Translations under genes and position numbers: made by a program | Assembly (NCBI RefSeq): GCF_013167215.1 | Contig: NZ_JABJWY010000038.1 | Coordinates: 274,765 to 338,764 of the forward strand | Length of the DNA stretch: 64,000 nucleotides | Direction: 5' to 3' | Source: Sphingobacterium prati | GTDB taxonomy: Bacteria > Bacteroidota > Bacteroidia > Sphingobacteriales > Sphingobacteriaceae | The notes under the pieces: generated by a model | Told to the model about the DNA's origin: nothing | Seen by the model: the letters and a program-made list of their open reading frames with translations, nothing else | The model's database searches: none | Shown: positions 17,881 through 27,325 of the stretch, one piece after another | Numbering within the stretch: position 1 is the first letter of the stretch | Layout: every line of letters begins with the position of its first letter

Positions 17881-20800
17881 ATGTTTAGTATTAACCCTAT
17901 CCAAATTAATCTAAGGCACTCATCCTCGAAAGTGCTATTTGCAACGTTGATCGTTGCTTGCAATCTGGATGTAGCTGTAGCAGCTGTGCCATTAGGTAAT
18001 AGTTACAGCATCATGCATAATTTTAATCAGGGGAAGATTAAAATTAAAGGAAAAGTTGTAGATAGCAAGACGCAGGAGCCACTCGCTTCAGTTTCTATTC
18101 TGTCGGGAGGAATTGCAAAAGGTACGACAGACCGAAATGGTAATTTTGAGGTAGATGTTGATGCAGGAGGGAAAATACGTTTTCAACTAATCGGTTATGA
18201 AGCGCAAACAAAGACTTTCGAAGCGTCTCAAAGCAGTCTTCAAATTGCATTAAGTCCCACAGCCGCGGCACTTGAAGAGGTTGTTGTCACTGCGCTGGGG
18301 ATTAAAAGACAAGAACGGGAGTTGGGTTATGCGACAACTGTTGTGAAGGGTGAACAATTGACTGACGCACTTTCCAATAACTGGAGTGATGCTTTGTCCG
18401 GTAAAGTTGCTGGACTCAATCTGATGCGTTCGAATGCTGGGCCTACAGGATCAACTAAGATTATTTTGAGAGGGGAAGCCAATCTGAATGGGGACCCGGG
18501 GGCATTGATTGTAATAGATGGAGTTGTAGTAAATGATGGTAGCGGGCGTAAAACTGCTAATCAGGGCGAAAATACTTATGGAACAGGGTCAGATAATATG
18601 CCTGCTGATTATGGCTCAGGTATTGACGATATTAATCCTGAAGATATAGAAAATGTGACGGTATTGAAGGGGGCTAGCGCGGCTGCTTTGTATGGGCAAC
18701 GTGGTGCAAATGGGGCGATTATGATTACGACTAAATCTGGGTCGAAAGGTAAAAAAGGGATTGGTGTTACGGTCAATTCAAATACATCACTGGAAGCGAT
18801 TAACAGGATGCCTGACTTGCAATATGAATACGGACAGGGATTGGCCGGTTCAAATTATTACTCCTATGGAACCACAGAGGATGGGGCTAGTACTTCCGGA
18901 ACAAGTTCGGCCTATGGACCGAAATTCGATGGGCAATATTTTTATCAGTATGATCCTGTTACGCAAAAAGTAGGTACGGAACGGACTCTTTGGCGCCCAT
19001 ATGATAATTTAAAAACATTCTTTGATGTTGGAAAAACATTTACCAATTCGGTTAGTATAGATGGCGGTACAGAAAAAACTTCAGCAAGATTTTCAGCAAC
19101 AAACGTCAATAATACTTGGATTGTTCCCAATACAGGATATAAACGTAATACAGTCGCATTATCCGTAAATTCCAAGGTAAGTGATAAATTGCAAATTAAT
19201 GCGAAGGTAAACTATACCAATAAATGGTCTGACAATTTACCAGGTGCGGGATATGGAAATCAATCTTTGATGTATTGGTTTATTTTCTGGCAACCAAACG
19301 CTGATATGAATTGGTTAAAAGATTATTGGGTACAAGGTTCTGAAGGGCAAAAAATCAAATATCCATTTTCTTCTTATCCCGAGAATCCGTTTGCTATCTC
19401 GAGGGAATTTATCAATGGGATGAATAGACATGGAATAACAGGAAATGTCCAGGCAAGCTATCAGTTTAATAAAAATTGGAATTTGATGTTGCGGAGCTCC
19501 ATGGATATGGCCTATGAAAATCGCGAGCAAAAGAGACCATATGATGCTGGTGCTAAAATGCCTTTCGGTAGCTACCGTACGCAGTCTATTTTCTCACATG
19601 AAACGACGTTGGATTTCTTATTGAAGTATGATAAGGAAATCAATAAGGATTGGAAAGTATCAGCAACAGTAGGTGGAAGTACTAATGACAATCGCTATAA
19701 TAGAGATGAGATGCGTGCGGATTCGCTGACTTATCCCGGTGTTTATACGATGGCGAATGCAAAAGGTCAGGTGCTTAGCCTACCCTATAAGAGTCATGAA
19801 CAAAGAAATGGTTTTTATGGTTTGTTTACTGCGGCATACAAAAACTTTTTATACGTAGATGGTACCTACCGGATAGATTGGGCGAGTACCTTAGCATCTG
19901 CTCTTGCGCCAGATAAAAAAACATACTTTACGTACCCATCTTTGAACGCGAGCTTTATTGCTTCTGAAGTGTGGAAATTACCTCGCGTTATTAACTATGC
20001 GAAATTGAGAGGTTCTGTGTCTGGTGTTGGAAATGGAGGAAATAAACCTTATATGATTGATTTTTCTTATGAGACTGCTGGTCCGCAATACCCAGGAGGA
20101 TTGCAGATTCCCTCAGTTATTGTCAATCCTTACCTGCAACCATTAAAAACTCGTTCGGTAGAATTTGGAACTGAGGTTCGGATGTTTAAAGATCGTTTTG
20201 GTTTTGATTTAGCAGTTTATCAAAGTAATACATCCAATCAACAGTTGCAACGTGTCGTTGATGCTTCAACAGGAGCGCGATTCAAAATGGTGAATGCTGG
20301 TGAGGTACGTAATAGAGGAATCGAATTGGCAATGGATGGTATGCCAATCAAAAATAAGGATGGATTCAGCTGGAAGGTTTTTGCAACGTTCTCGATGAAT
20401 CAGAATAAAATCATGTCATTGGCCGACTCAACAATGATTCTTCAAACTGGTCCCGTCGCTGGTGGGCAGCTAGTGGCGAAAGTTGGCGGATCTATGGGAG
20501 ATTTGTACGGAATTGGATATCAAAGATCGCCAGATGGACAGATTGTCTATGATGCAAATACCGGTGTGGCATTATTGACAGATGAAGTCGTGTACCTGGG
20601 AAATACCATTCCAAAAGGGAAAGCCAGTTTAGGCCATGAATTTAAATTTAAAGGTTTCCGCCTGAACTTATTGTTTGATGCACAGTTTGGTGGGGTTTCC
20701 CACTCATTGACCCACTATAAATTGGCTGAGCAAGGAAAAACAAAAAATACACTTCCAGGAAGATATAGTGGAATCATAGGGAATGGAGTTGTTCAAAATG

Positions 20801-21147
20801 CTGATGGTACTTATCGAAAAAATGATGTCATTGCGACGGATATTGATGAGTACTACCGTTCTCACTATGGACAGGATAATGCGGAGGGTAGCACCTTTTC
20901 GACTAATTTTATCAAATTTAGAGAGGCCCGATTTGACTACTCTTTTTCCAAAGCTTTTGTCAATCGTTTAAAATTACAAAAAGCATCTGTTGGGGTATAT
21001 GGTAGAAATCTTGTGATCTGGTCCAATTGGCCAAACTTTGACCCTGAATTTGGAACATTGTCAGGAACAGATATTGTCAAAGGATTTGAAATTGCTCAGT
21101 TCCCGTCAACAAGAACTTATGGTGTTAATTTAGTTGTTGGATTTTAG
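17881..21147 (+). CDS. SusC/RagA family TonB-linked outer membrane protein
   Basis: The 1088-residue protein has a signal peptide (about 1-37, ending DVAVAA), a carboxypeptidase-regulatory-like beta-sandwich (about 55-135, KGKVVDSKTQEPLASVSIL), the SusC motif EEVVVTALGIKRQERELGYA (about 138-157), a TonB plug (about 160-285, with the typical NPEDIENVTVLKGASAAALYG stretch) and a large beta-barrel ending in an aromatic-terminated strand (VNLVVGF). It imports a ligand captured by the SusD partner using TonB energy. No N-terminal STN domain is present, so direct anti-sigma signalling is not expected. First gene of a three-gene operon. Confidence 0.96.
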   Translation: MFSINPIQINLRHSSSKVLFATLIVACNLDVAVAAVPLGNSYSIMHNFNQGKIKIKGKVVDSKTQEPLASVSILSGGIAKGTTDRNGNFEVDVDAGGKIRFQLIGYEAQTKTFEASQSSLQIALSPTAAALEEVVVTALGIKRQERELGYATTVVKGEQLTDALSNNWSDALSGKVAGLNLMRSNAGPTGSTKIILRGEANLNGDPGALIVIDGVVVNDGSGRKTANQGENTYGTGSDNMPADYGSGIDDINPEDIENVTVLKGASAAALYGQRGANGAIMITTKSGSKGKKGIGVTVNSNTSLEAINRMPDLQYEYGQGLAGSNYYSYGTTEDGASTSGTSSAYGPKFDGQYFYQYDPVTQKVGTERTLWRPYDNLKTFFDVGKTFTNSVSIDGGTEKTSARFSATNVNNTWIVPNTGYKRNTVALSVNSKVSDKLQINAKVNYTNKWSDNLPGAGYGNQSLMYWFIFWQPNADMNWLKDYWVQGSEGQKIKYPFSSYPENPFAISREFINGMNRHGITGNVQASYQFNKNWNLMLRSSMDMAYENREQKRPYDAGAKMPFGSYRTQSIFSHETTLDFLLKYDKEINKDWKVSATVGGSTNDNRYNRDEMRADSLTYPGVYTMANAKGQVLSLPYKSHEQRNGFYGLFTAAYKNFLYVDGTYRIDWASTLASALAPDKKTYFTYPSLNASFIASEVWKLPRVINYAKLRGSVSGVGNGGNKPYMIDFSYETAGPQYPGGLQIPSVIVNPYLQPLKTRSVEFGTEVRMFKDRFGFDLAVYQSNTSNQQLQRVVDASTGARFKMVNAGEVRNRGIELAMDGMPIKNKDGFSWKVFATFSMNQNKIMSLADSTMILQTGPVAGGQLVAKVGGSMGDLYGIGYQRSPDGQIVYDANTGVALLTDEVVYLGNTIPKGKASLGHEFKFKGFRLNLLFDAQFGGVSHSLTHYKLAEQGKTKNTLPGRYSGIIGNGVVQNADGTYRKNDVIATDIDEYYRSHYGQDNAEGSTFSTNFIKFREARFDYSFSKAFVNRLKLQKASVGVYGRNLVIWSNWPNFDPEFGTLSGTDIVKGFEIAQFPSTRTYGVNLVVGF

Positions 21148-21159
21148 TATAAAATCGTT

Positions 21160-22704
21160 ATGAAATCATATATAAAATTTTTTGGATTAGGTGGTCTTTT
21201 CCTTTCATTAGCAGTCTTATTGCAATCTTGTGATAAGAACTTTCAAGAGATCAATACAAATCCCAATAATAGTACAAATGCCTATCCATATCAATTTATG
21301 CAGGCCGCGTTTCGGGATGCTGTGGCATCAAATATGTCACGAAATCGCTCATTTAATAATGAGTTAATGCAGGTTACCGTGAATATCGGTGATGGGGAAT
21401 ACCGCATCTTCCGTTATGATATTAGAAATAACGTAGCAGATGGCCCATGGAATTCTTTATATCCCGAACTGAACAATATTAATGAAATGTATAAGCTTTC
21501 GGACGGTGGAATGAATGATAATGCATCCTATCGGGGTATTGCATTGATCATGAAGTCTTGGGTGTTTTCGATATTGACAGATACGTATGGTGATATCCCA
21601 TATAGTGAAGCATTAAAAGGACAGAGTGATGATATTCTTGAACCAAAGTTTGATGCACAAAAAGACATTTACTTGGATCTGTTCAGGCAACTTGATACAG
21701 CCAATACGCTTTTGGCTAAAAATGTGGCGATCAAAGGAGAGTATGATCCAATATATGCCGGAAATATCAGTAAATGGAGGAAATTCGGTAATACGTTATT
21801 TTTACGCCTATTATTGAGAGTTTCAGGCAAACAGGATGCTGAAGTAGTTAATTTGGTCAAAACTAAAATCGCAGATATTTTGGTTGACAATGCTTCAGCC
21901 TATCCAGTTATGACGAGTAATGATGATTCAGCAATTCTCAAATGGACAGGAACTATACCTTTTGTTTCCCCATTTATGGATGTACGTGCGCAGGATTTTA
22001 GAACTCCTTCGCTAGGTAGTTTCTTTATTGATAATCTGGTCGCATGGAATGACCCAAGGATAAATATTCCAACATATGGTTCAAATGGTGTTAATCGTTT
22101 GGGTATAGCACCTGTAAGTGGGAATTTCTTAGGTGTTCCAAGTGGATATGCACCCGGCGAAGGATGGGATAAGCAATCCTATTTCTATTCTTACGATCAA
22201 ACTGTAAGTGATATTGCAGTAAGGACAATGATGAACGAACCGTTAACAGGTATGATCATGAACTGTGCTGAATTGCAGTTTATTAAAGCGGAATTAGCGT
22301 TAAAAGGTTTTTATAATGATAAACCAGGGGATCTTTACAAAGATGGGGTGATGAAAGGAATCACAACTTGGTTACCTACTTATACAGAGTCTATTGAAGA
22401 TTATTTAAATAATGGCGATATAAATTGGGACGACAGTTACTCTTTTGAAAAAAAGATGGAAATGATTCATCTGCAAAAGTATTATGCGTTATTATTTGTG
22501 GATTGTCAACAATGGTTTGAATTTAGAAGAACAGGCTACCCCAAACTGCCGAAAGGAACAGGATTGAAAAATAATGGCGAGATGCCTGCCAGATTAAATT
22601 ATCCAATTTATGTCCAGTCAGCAAATCCAACGAATTATAAGTTAGCTGTTCAATCGCAAGGTGGAGACGCGATTAATACAAAAGTTTGGTGGCAAAAACC
22701 ATAA
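21160..22704 (+). CDS. SusD/RagB family nutrient-binding outer membrane lipoprotein
   Basis: The 514-residue lipoprotein (signal to the lipobox LLQSC at about residue 24) has the SusD-like all-helical TPR fold of the SusD-like_2 type. Landmarks are NFQEINTNPN just after the anchor, the TYGDIPYSEALKG segment (about 145-157) found in almost all SusD homologues of this type, and the late AELQFIKAELALKGF and LLFVDCQQWFEFRRTGYPKLP segments. It caps the SusC barrel and binds substrate at the cell surface. It follows susC by 12 bp. Confidence 0.95.
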   Translation: MKSYIKFFGLGGLFLSLAVLLQSCDKNFQEINTNPNNSTNAYPYQFMQAAFRDAVASNMSRNRSFNNELMQVTVNIGDGEYRIFRYDIRNNVADGPWNSLYPELNNINEMYKLSDGGMNDNASYRGIALIMKSWVFSILTDTYGDIPYSEALKGQSDDILEPKFDAQKDIYLDLFRQLDTANTLLAKNVAIKGEYDPIYAGNISKWRKFGNTLFLRLLLRVSGKQDAEVVNLVKTKIADILVDNASAYPVMTSNDDSAILKWTGTIPFVSPFMDVRAQDFRTPSLGSFFIDNLVAWNDPRINIPTYGSNGVNRLGIAPVSGNFLGVPSGYAPGEGWDKQSYFYSYDQTVSDIAVRTMMNEPLTGMIMNCAELQFIKAELALKGFYNDKPGDLYKDGVMKGITTWLPTYTESIEDYLNNGDINWDDSYSFEKKMEMIHLQKYYALLFVDCQQWFEFRRTGYPKLPKGTGLKNNGEMPARLNYPIYVQSANPTNYKLAVQSQGGDAINTKVWWQKP

Positions 22705-22731
22705 GGGTTTCATAATTTTAATGAGTACACA

Positions 22732-24258
22732 ATGAAGAAATATATTCTTTACATAATAATGGGATTCATGGGCGCCTTAGCTCTTGGTTCTTGTAGCAAG
22801 GACGGAAATTATCCTGGAGGGGTAGTAAGTACGTATATTGGAATTTTTGATGTCAGGAGCATTTATAAAGGGCAGCCTGTACAAATCAGTCAGGATAACT
22901 TAGATGGTTCAACGACAATCGCAGGCGTAGTGGTTTCAGACCACCGAGAAGGAAATTTTCCTGAAGGATATTTGGTCATCCAAGATCGTAGACGCTTAAA
23001 TCAATTAAGAGGAATAACAATACCATTGGGTAAAACCGCTGAAAATTATGTGATAGGAGATTCGTTGCAAATCAATATCGTTGGTAGTGAACTCACACGA
23101 GAAGATGGAATTCTTCAGCTAAAGAATATTGCCGAATCAAATATTGTGAAAATAGCTTCGGACAGACCGATTCCTAATAATCGAGTTACTGCGAAAGACA
23201 TTTTGGCAAATCCAGATAAGTATGAAAGCACTTTGGTAGCAATCGTAAAAGGCGGCTTTAATCCATTGCCAGCAGCGGGGGATATTCTCGAAGGACAGAA
23301 AACACTAAACGATGGCTTTGGAAATTTGGGTTTGGTGACAAAATCGTCAGCCAAATTTGCGAAAAGGAATTTAAGTGTATTAGCAAATTATTTTGGTGTG
23401 ATCTTTAATAAGGTGGGCACTGAGGGTAATCTCGTTCCCTACGAAGTTTTGCGTAGAGAATCCGATATCCAGGAACTAAGTTCAGTGATCGAACATACGC
23501 CTGTAGCAATTGCTGGTTTTGCGAGTGATGTAAAAGGTAGCGATGGGAATTACGAATATATTCAGCTTTTGGCAATTGAAGATATAGATTTCTCAAAGAC
23601 ACCTTATGCTGTTGTCGTAAGTAATAATGCGAATAAATCAACACCAACAGGAGTCCCCGCAAAGGGTTGGGCAACCGGAGGAATGCGGACGTATAAACTG
23701 AATATTACCTCTGGAACTGTGGCGAAGGGCCAATACTTCTATGTTGGGGGTAAGTATAAATTGATTAATGGCCCGAGCTCTACAGACATTTCCAACGCAA
23801 AATGGATTCTGAATTATGATTATGTCGCAAACGATGGATTTGATGGCGTTGGAGATAAAACCGGTGGTTTGATGGCTAATAGTGGGAACGCCTTTGGCAT
23901 AGCTGTGTTCAATACGACAGCAGTAACCGAATCGAGTAAACCAGTAGATGTGATGTATAACTCTGGAGGCGGGGCATTGACGGATGGGAATAAAGGTTAC
24001 CGCATAACAAATAATGATTATTATGATGTTATTGATCCTTTGTCACTAAAGCCCCAACCATTTTTTATGGCCGGAACTAATAATATTTTCCTAAAATATA
24101 ATACGGCAGACGTTGGTTATTTTGTGAGCCTTGGTGGAGTATATAACACTTCTTTGGCAAGGTGGACTTCTGCTCGTTCTCAAAATAATGTCGAGATGAC
24201 GAAGGCATCTACACTGAACGAAATCGAAAATGAGTTTTCTACTAAAATTGAAGAGTAA
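22732..24258 (+). CDS. DUF5689 surface lipoprotein
   Basis: The 508-residue lipoprotein (signal to ALGSC at about residue 21) carries a DUF5689 domain in its N-terminal half (about 40-230), with the beta-rich segment TTIAGVVVSDHREGNFPEGYLVIQD (positions about 64-88) typical of this OB-like fold. The C-terminal half is beta-rich and not recognised. DUF5689 proteins are usually the third gene of SusCD loci and are thought to sit on the cell surface as accessory ligand-binding proteins. It follows susD by 27 bp; a terminator ends the operon. Confidence 0.82.
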   Translation: MKKYILYIIMGFMGALALGSCSKDGNYPGGVVSTYIGIFDVRSIYKGQPVQISQDNLDGSTTIAGVVVSDHREGNFPEGYLVIQDRRRLNQLRGITIPLGKTAENYVIGDSLQINIVGSELTREDGILQLKNIAESNIVKIASDRPIPNNRVTAKDILANPDKYESTLVAIVKGGFNPLPAAGDILEGQKTLNDGFGNLGLVTKSSAKFAKRNLSVLANYFGVIFNKVGTEGNLVPYEVLRRESDIQELSSVIEHTPVAIAGFASDVKGSDGNYEYIQLLAIEDIDFSKTPYAVVVSNNANKSTPTGVPAKGWATGGMRTYKLNITSGTVAKGQYFYVGGKYKLINGPSSTDISNAKWILNYDYVANDGFDGVGDKTGGLMANSGNAFGIAVFNTTAVTESSKPVDVMYNSGGGALTDGNKGYRITNNDYYDVIDPLSLKPQPFFMAGTNNIFLKYNTADVGYFVSLGGVYNTSLARWTSARSQNNVEMTKASTLNEIENEFSTKIEE

Positions 24259-24259
24259 T

Positions 24260-24285
24260 AAAAACGGAGCCTAGGCTCCGTTTTT
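24260..24285 (+). terminator. Terminator ending the SusC-SusD-DUF5689 operon
   Basis: A perfect 26-bp palindrome (five A, cggagcctaggctccg, five T) begins 1 bp after the stop codon of the DUF5689 gene. It can work in both directions. Confidence 0.88.
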
Positions 24286-24341
24286 ATTCATGAACTAATT
24301 TATAAAGCGACATGCGGTAAAAAAATGGTGAGATTACAACG

Positions 24342-24494
24342 ATGAAAGATTCAGCCTATTATTATAGGGAAATAGAACCTCAAAAGATGGATGGAGTTAA
24401 ATTATATAGGGTTAAAGAGACTCCTATGGAAACGGGTGGGGGAGCTTGGGGAACCTGTTCGGGTACAAAACACCTTGCTATTAGATTAAGATAA
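24342..24494 (+). CDS. Small ORF of 50 codons, unknown
   Basis: An open frame from ATG 24342 to TAA 24494 encodes a 50-residue peptide that begins MKDSAYYYREIEPQKMDG and ends with a glycine-rich stretch followed by a single cysteine and a basic end (GTCSGTKHLAIRLR). It lies between the SusCD operon terminator and the glycerophosphodiesterase gene, on the same strand, 10 bp before the latter. I recognise no family. It could be a true small protein, a peptide precursor, or the remnant of a longer gene. The support is only an open frame, position and orientation. Confidence 0.3.
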   Translation: MKDSAYYYREIEPQKMDGVKLYRVKETPMETGGGAWGTCSGTKHLAIRLR

Positions 24495-24504
24495 TGACTA
24501 GTTT

Positions 24505-25365
24505 ATGAAAACAATTTTAAGCTTTTTTTGTGCGTGTTTCTTTATAACCTTTTGTTTTGCACAAATTAAACCGCAGTTCTATGCACACCGAGGCTATCGG
24601 GGGTTGATGCCAGAGAATACAATTGTTGCGATGAAAAATGCGTTGGTTCGAAACGCTGCTGTGTTGGAAATGGATATTGCTTTTACGTCTGATGGTTATG
24701 CCGTCGTTTCACATGATCCCTGGCTAGATTCACTAATTACATTAGATCCGGTTGGAAAACCGATAAAAAGTGGCAAAGGTCTTCCTATTTACAAAATGAC
24801 TTATCAGGAACTGGAAAAATATGATGTTGGGTCACAGCGGCATCGCGATTTCCCAGCTCAAAAAAGTCGAAAAGCTAAAATTCCTAAATTAACTGATTTA
24901 ATTGATTCTGTTGAGCTTTATGCAAAGTCAAAGGGAATTAAACCACGATATAGTATAGAAACTAAAACTAATCCTAATCGCGATCACGTAGTGACCCCTA
25001 TTCCCGAAATCTTTGTAAAAGAATTAATGACGATTCTCGTCGAAAAGGATATAGCTGACCGTGTGATTATTCAATCTTTCGATCCGCGTACATTAGAGAT
25101 TGTTCACCGCGATTATCCCAAAGTAATAACGATGCTTAATGCAACGAAAGGAAGCTTCAAAGAGAACATGAAAATGCTAACATTCTATCCGGACTATTAT
25201 GCTCCTAATGCCAATTTGATTGATAAAGCTTTGGTTGATGAATGTAAGCTACGAGGGGTTAAAATACTTTGTGGAAACAACAATAATAAAAAAGAGATTG
25301 ATCGGGTTATGGCTTTGGGAGTAGACGAATTTTGCTCGGATTACCCATATAAAGATTTACCTTGA
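24505..25365 (+). CDS. Secreted glycerophosphodiester phosphodiesterase
   Basis: The 286-residue protein has a signal peptide (about 1-19, ending FCFA) and a GDPD TIM barrel. Catalytic features are the AHRGYRGLMPENTI segment (His and Arg at about 28-29, Glu in PENT), the metal-binding EMDIAFTSDG (Glu/Asp, about 57-66), and the second catalytic His in VSHDPWLD (about 70-77). YSIETKTNP carries the conserved barrel glutamate. It hydrolyses glycerophosphodiesters such as glycerophosphocholine to glycerol 3-phosphate and alcohol in the periplasm or outside. Its place behind a SusCD operon hints that the two act together on such substrates. Confidence 0.9.
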   Translation: MKTILSFFCACFFITFCFAQIKPQFYAHRGYRGLMPENTIVAMKNALVRNAAVLEMDIAFTSDGYAVVSHDPWLDSLITLDPVGKPIKSGKGLPIYKMTYQELEKYDVGSQRHRDFPAQKSRKAKIPKLTDLIDSVELYAKSKGIKPRYSIETKTNPNRDHVVTPIPEIFVKELMTILVEKDIADRVIIQSFDPRTLEIVHRDYPKVITMLNATKGSFKENMKMLTFYPDYYAPNANLIDKALVDECKLRGVKILCGNNNNKKEIDRVMALGVDEFCSDYPYKDLP

Positions 25366-25459
25366 CACGGCATCAAATAGAGCCATCAATTAAAATTAGC
25401 TCTTTTAGGAAGTGCTTATTCCTGTGGATATTTATGGGAAATTTGTCCAGATCAAGACA

Positions 25460-25467
25460 TATTTTTG
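25460..25467 (+). promoter_or_regulatory. -7 promoter element of the DUF937 gene
   Basis: TATTTTTG matches TAnnTTTG. It lies inside a possible in-frame N-terminal extension (GTG at 25412), so transcription starting here supports the ATG at 25499 as the true start. Confidence 0.45.
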
Positions 25468-25498
25468 CTATCTTCATCATAACTATAAACGAAGACTT

Positions 25499-26179
25499 AT
25501 GAACTTAACAGATTTAGTTACAGGTGGAGTTGGCTCAAAAGCAATAGAAGCCATTTCCAAAATGACAGGTGTCAGCGAATCCAAAGCGAAATGGATTGTG
25601 GCAGCAGCAGTTCCTTTAATGATTGCGGCATTGAATTACAATGCGAAAAATAAAGGTCAGTCAGAAAATATTGATAAAGCGATCGACCAGCATAGCGGTG
25701 GTGGTATCTTCGATAAGATAGGTGATTTATTTGGTCAGAGTGGATCTGACGACGGGAACAAGATTGTCAACCATATGTTTGGCCAAAATACAGAAGTAGT
25801 GACACAGAATATTGCCGATAAAGCTGGTATCAGTTCTGCTCAGGTAACTGGTATTTTGGCAACACTCGCGCCTATTGTCATGGGATATCTAGGGCAGCAA
25901 AAACAGGCATCCAATGGTGGTGGTATTGGTGATCTGATCGGTTCTGTTTTAGGTGGAGGCGGACAGCAAGCCGCAGGTGGCGGTATGATAGGGGGGATCC
26001 TTGGTTCATTTTTAGGTGGTGGACAGGAAGAGCCCGCACAAGAAACGGCACAGGCTTCTGCCGGTGGTAGCATGACGGATATGTTGGGCGGTTTGGCCGG
26101 TAGCTTCTTTGACAAGAGCAACGACGGCCAATCCAAAGGAAATATACTGGATTCAATAGCAGGAATGTTTGGCAAGTAA
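25499..26179 (+). CDS. DUF937 (YidB-like) protein
   Basis: The 226-residue protein begins at ATG 25499 (MNLTDLVTGG). It contains the DUF937 helical repeat region (about 1-130): KMTGVSESKAKWIVAAAVPLMIAAL and, one repeat later, KAGISSAQVTGILATLAPIVMGYL (both given at about 20-44 and 100-123). A Gly/Gln-rich low-complexity stretch with GGGIGDLIGSVLGGGG-type repeats follows, ending in a helix. There is no signal peptide. The family function is unknown. The upstream GTG start would add 29 residues with no family similarity and is rejected. Confidence 0.85.
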   Translation: MNLTDLVTGGVGSKAIEAISKMTGVSESKAKWIVAAAVPLMIAALNYNAKNKGQSENIDKAIDQHSGGGIFDKIGDLFGQSGSDDGNKIVNHMFGQNTEVVTQNIADKAGISSAQVTGILATLAPIVMGYLGQQKQASNGGGIGDLIGSVLGGGGQQAAGGGMIGGILGSFLGGGQEEPAQETAQASAGGSMTDMLGGLAGSFFDKSNDGQSKGNILDSIAGMFGK

Positions 26180-26188
26180 CGCAATCTG

Positions 26189-26238
26189 ACAGCATAAAAA
26201 AGTCGGTAACTGATCAGGTACCGACTTTTTTATGCTGT
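26189..26238. terminator. Bidirectional terminator between the DUF937 gene and trhO
   Basis: 20-bp perfect arms with a 10-nt loop carry six A on the left side and six T on the right, serving both convergent genes. Confidence 0.9.
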
Positions 26239-26244
26239 ATTGAG

Positions 26245-27240
26245 TTAATCTTCGACCTTCACTTTAGGTGGAAAATTCTTGTGTTTTCTTTTGCTGATTT
26301 TGTCTACATTGACCGGCTGCGGAACCTTGACATAATAGCCGGTTCCATCGTATTCCCGTTTATTCGGACTTTCCTTACAGGCATCTGAACAACAGCCGTC
26401 CATTTTCCAGCCACATTCATCACATTGGGTAAAATGCTCATTACATACCGGATTGGCACAGTTGATCATCTTGGTTGTCTGTTTACCACAATTGAAACAG
26501 GTTGATACCACAGATGGGTTGACCGAGTTGACGTCTACTGTGACACGGTTGTCAAATACATAGCACTGTCCTTCGAAATCTTCGCCACCCGCTTCTTTAC
26601 CATATTTAATGATTCCGCCGTGTAATTGGTAGACATCTTCAAATCCTTCTTTTAATAATAAGGCAGAAGCTTTTTCACATTTGATACCGCCCGTACAATA
26701 CGTCAATATTTTTTTTCCTCTATATTGTTCCAGTTCTTTGATCTTTTCTGGAAACTCGCGGAAATTATCTATGTCCAACATCACTGCATTTTTAAAGCGA
26801 CCCACACTATGTTCGTAATTTGAGCGCACATCCAAGACGACCACATCGTCCTGGTCCTTCATCGCTAAGAAATCTTTTGGCTCCAAATGTACGCCCGTTT
26901 GGCGGTTTGGGTCGATTTCTTTAGGGTCTCTTAAACCGGAATGCACGATTTCAGCCTTATAACGGCAATGCATCTTGATAAAAGAGGGTTCTTCAACATG
27001 ATCGATTTTAAATTCTGTTTTGTTAAAACGACCATCCGCATAAATTGCATCCATATACTGCTGACATGCTTCAGTAGTGCCCGAAACAGTACCATTCAAG
27101 CCTTCGTCAGCGACGATAATACGTCCTACTAAGCCAAGTGATTTACAAAATTCAAGGTGATCAGTCGCAAATTGTTCTGCGTTTTCGATAGGGCTGTAAC
27201 AATAGTACAGCAATGTTTGATATTGTGCCATGATATTCAT
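26245..27240 (-). CDS. trhO: tRNA uridine(34) hydroxylase TrhO (rhodanese family)
   Basis: The 331-residue protein has the TrhO/YceA layout: an N-terminal acylphosphatase-like domain (about 1-110), a rhodanese domain (about 125-225) with the active-site loop CTGGIKCEKAS (about 181-191), and a C-terminal cysteine-rich tail (CFNCGKQTTKMINCANPVC and CDECGWKMDGCC) that probably binds zinc. TrhO makes 5-hydroxyuridine at the tRNA wobble position using oxygen. An ATG three codons downstream (MAQYQ) is an equally possible start. Confidence 0.92.
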   Translation of the reverse strand: MNIMAQYQTLLYYCYSPIENAEQFATDHLEFCKSLGLVGRIIVADEGLNGTVSGTTEACQQYMDAIYADGRFNKTEFKIDHVEEPSFIKMHCRYKAEIVHSGLRDPKEIDPNRQTGVHLEPKDFLAMKDQDDVVVLDVRSNYEHSVGRFKNAVMLDIDNFREFPEKIKELEQYRGKKILTYCTGGIKCEKASALLLKEGFEDVYQLHGGIIKYGKEAGGEDFEGQCYVFDNRVTVDVNSVNPSVVSTCFNCGKQTTKMINCANPVCNEHFTQCDECGWKMDGCCSDACKESPNKREYDGTGYYVKVPQPVNVDKISKRKHKNFPPKVKVED

Positions 27241-27284
27241 TGATACCGCTGCAAACGGCGTTTAATGCAAAAATAAATTCACTG

Positions 27285-27292
27285 CAAAGTTA
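27285..27292 (-). promoter_or_regulatory. trhO -7 promoter element
   Basis: TAACTTTG on the minus strand matches TAnnTTTG, about 45 nt before the start. A second match, TATTTTTG at 27268-27275, lies closer. Confidence 0.4.
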
Positions 27293-27325
27293 CGAAAAAT
27301 AATAAATGAATGAAAATGACCTTCG

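Noticed and set aside
17881-17997. Anti-sigma-linked STN domain at the start of the SusC protein
   Set aside because: The mature N-terminus goes directly into the carboxypeptidase-regulatory-like domain; no STN segment is present and no sigma/anti-sigma genes are adjacent.
25412-25498. GTG-initiated N-terminal extension of the DUF937 protein
   Set aside because: The added 29 residues do not resemble the family, and the likely -7 promoter element lies inside it.
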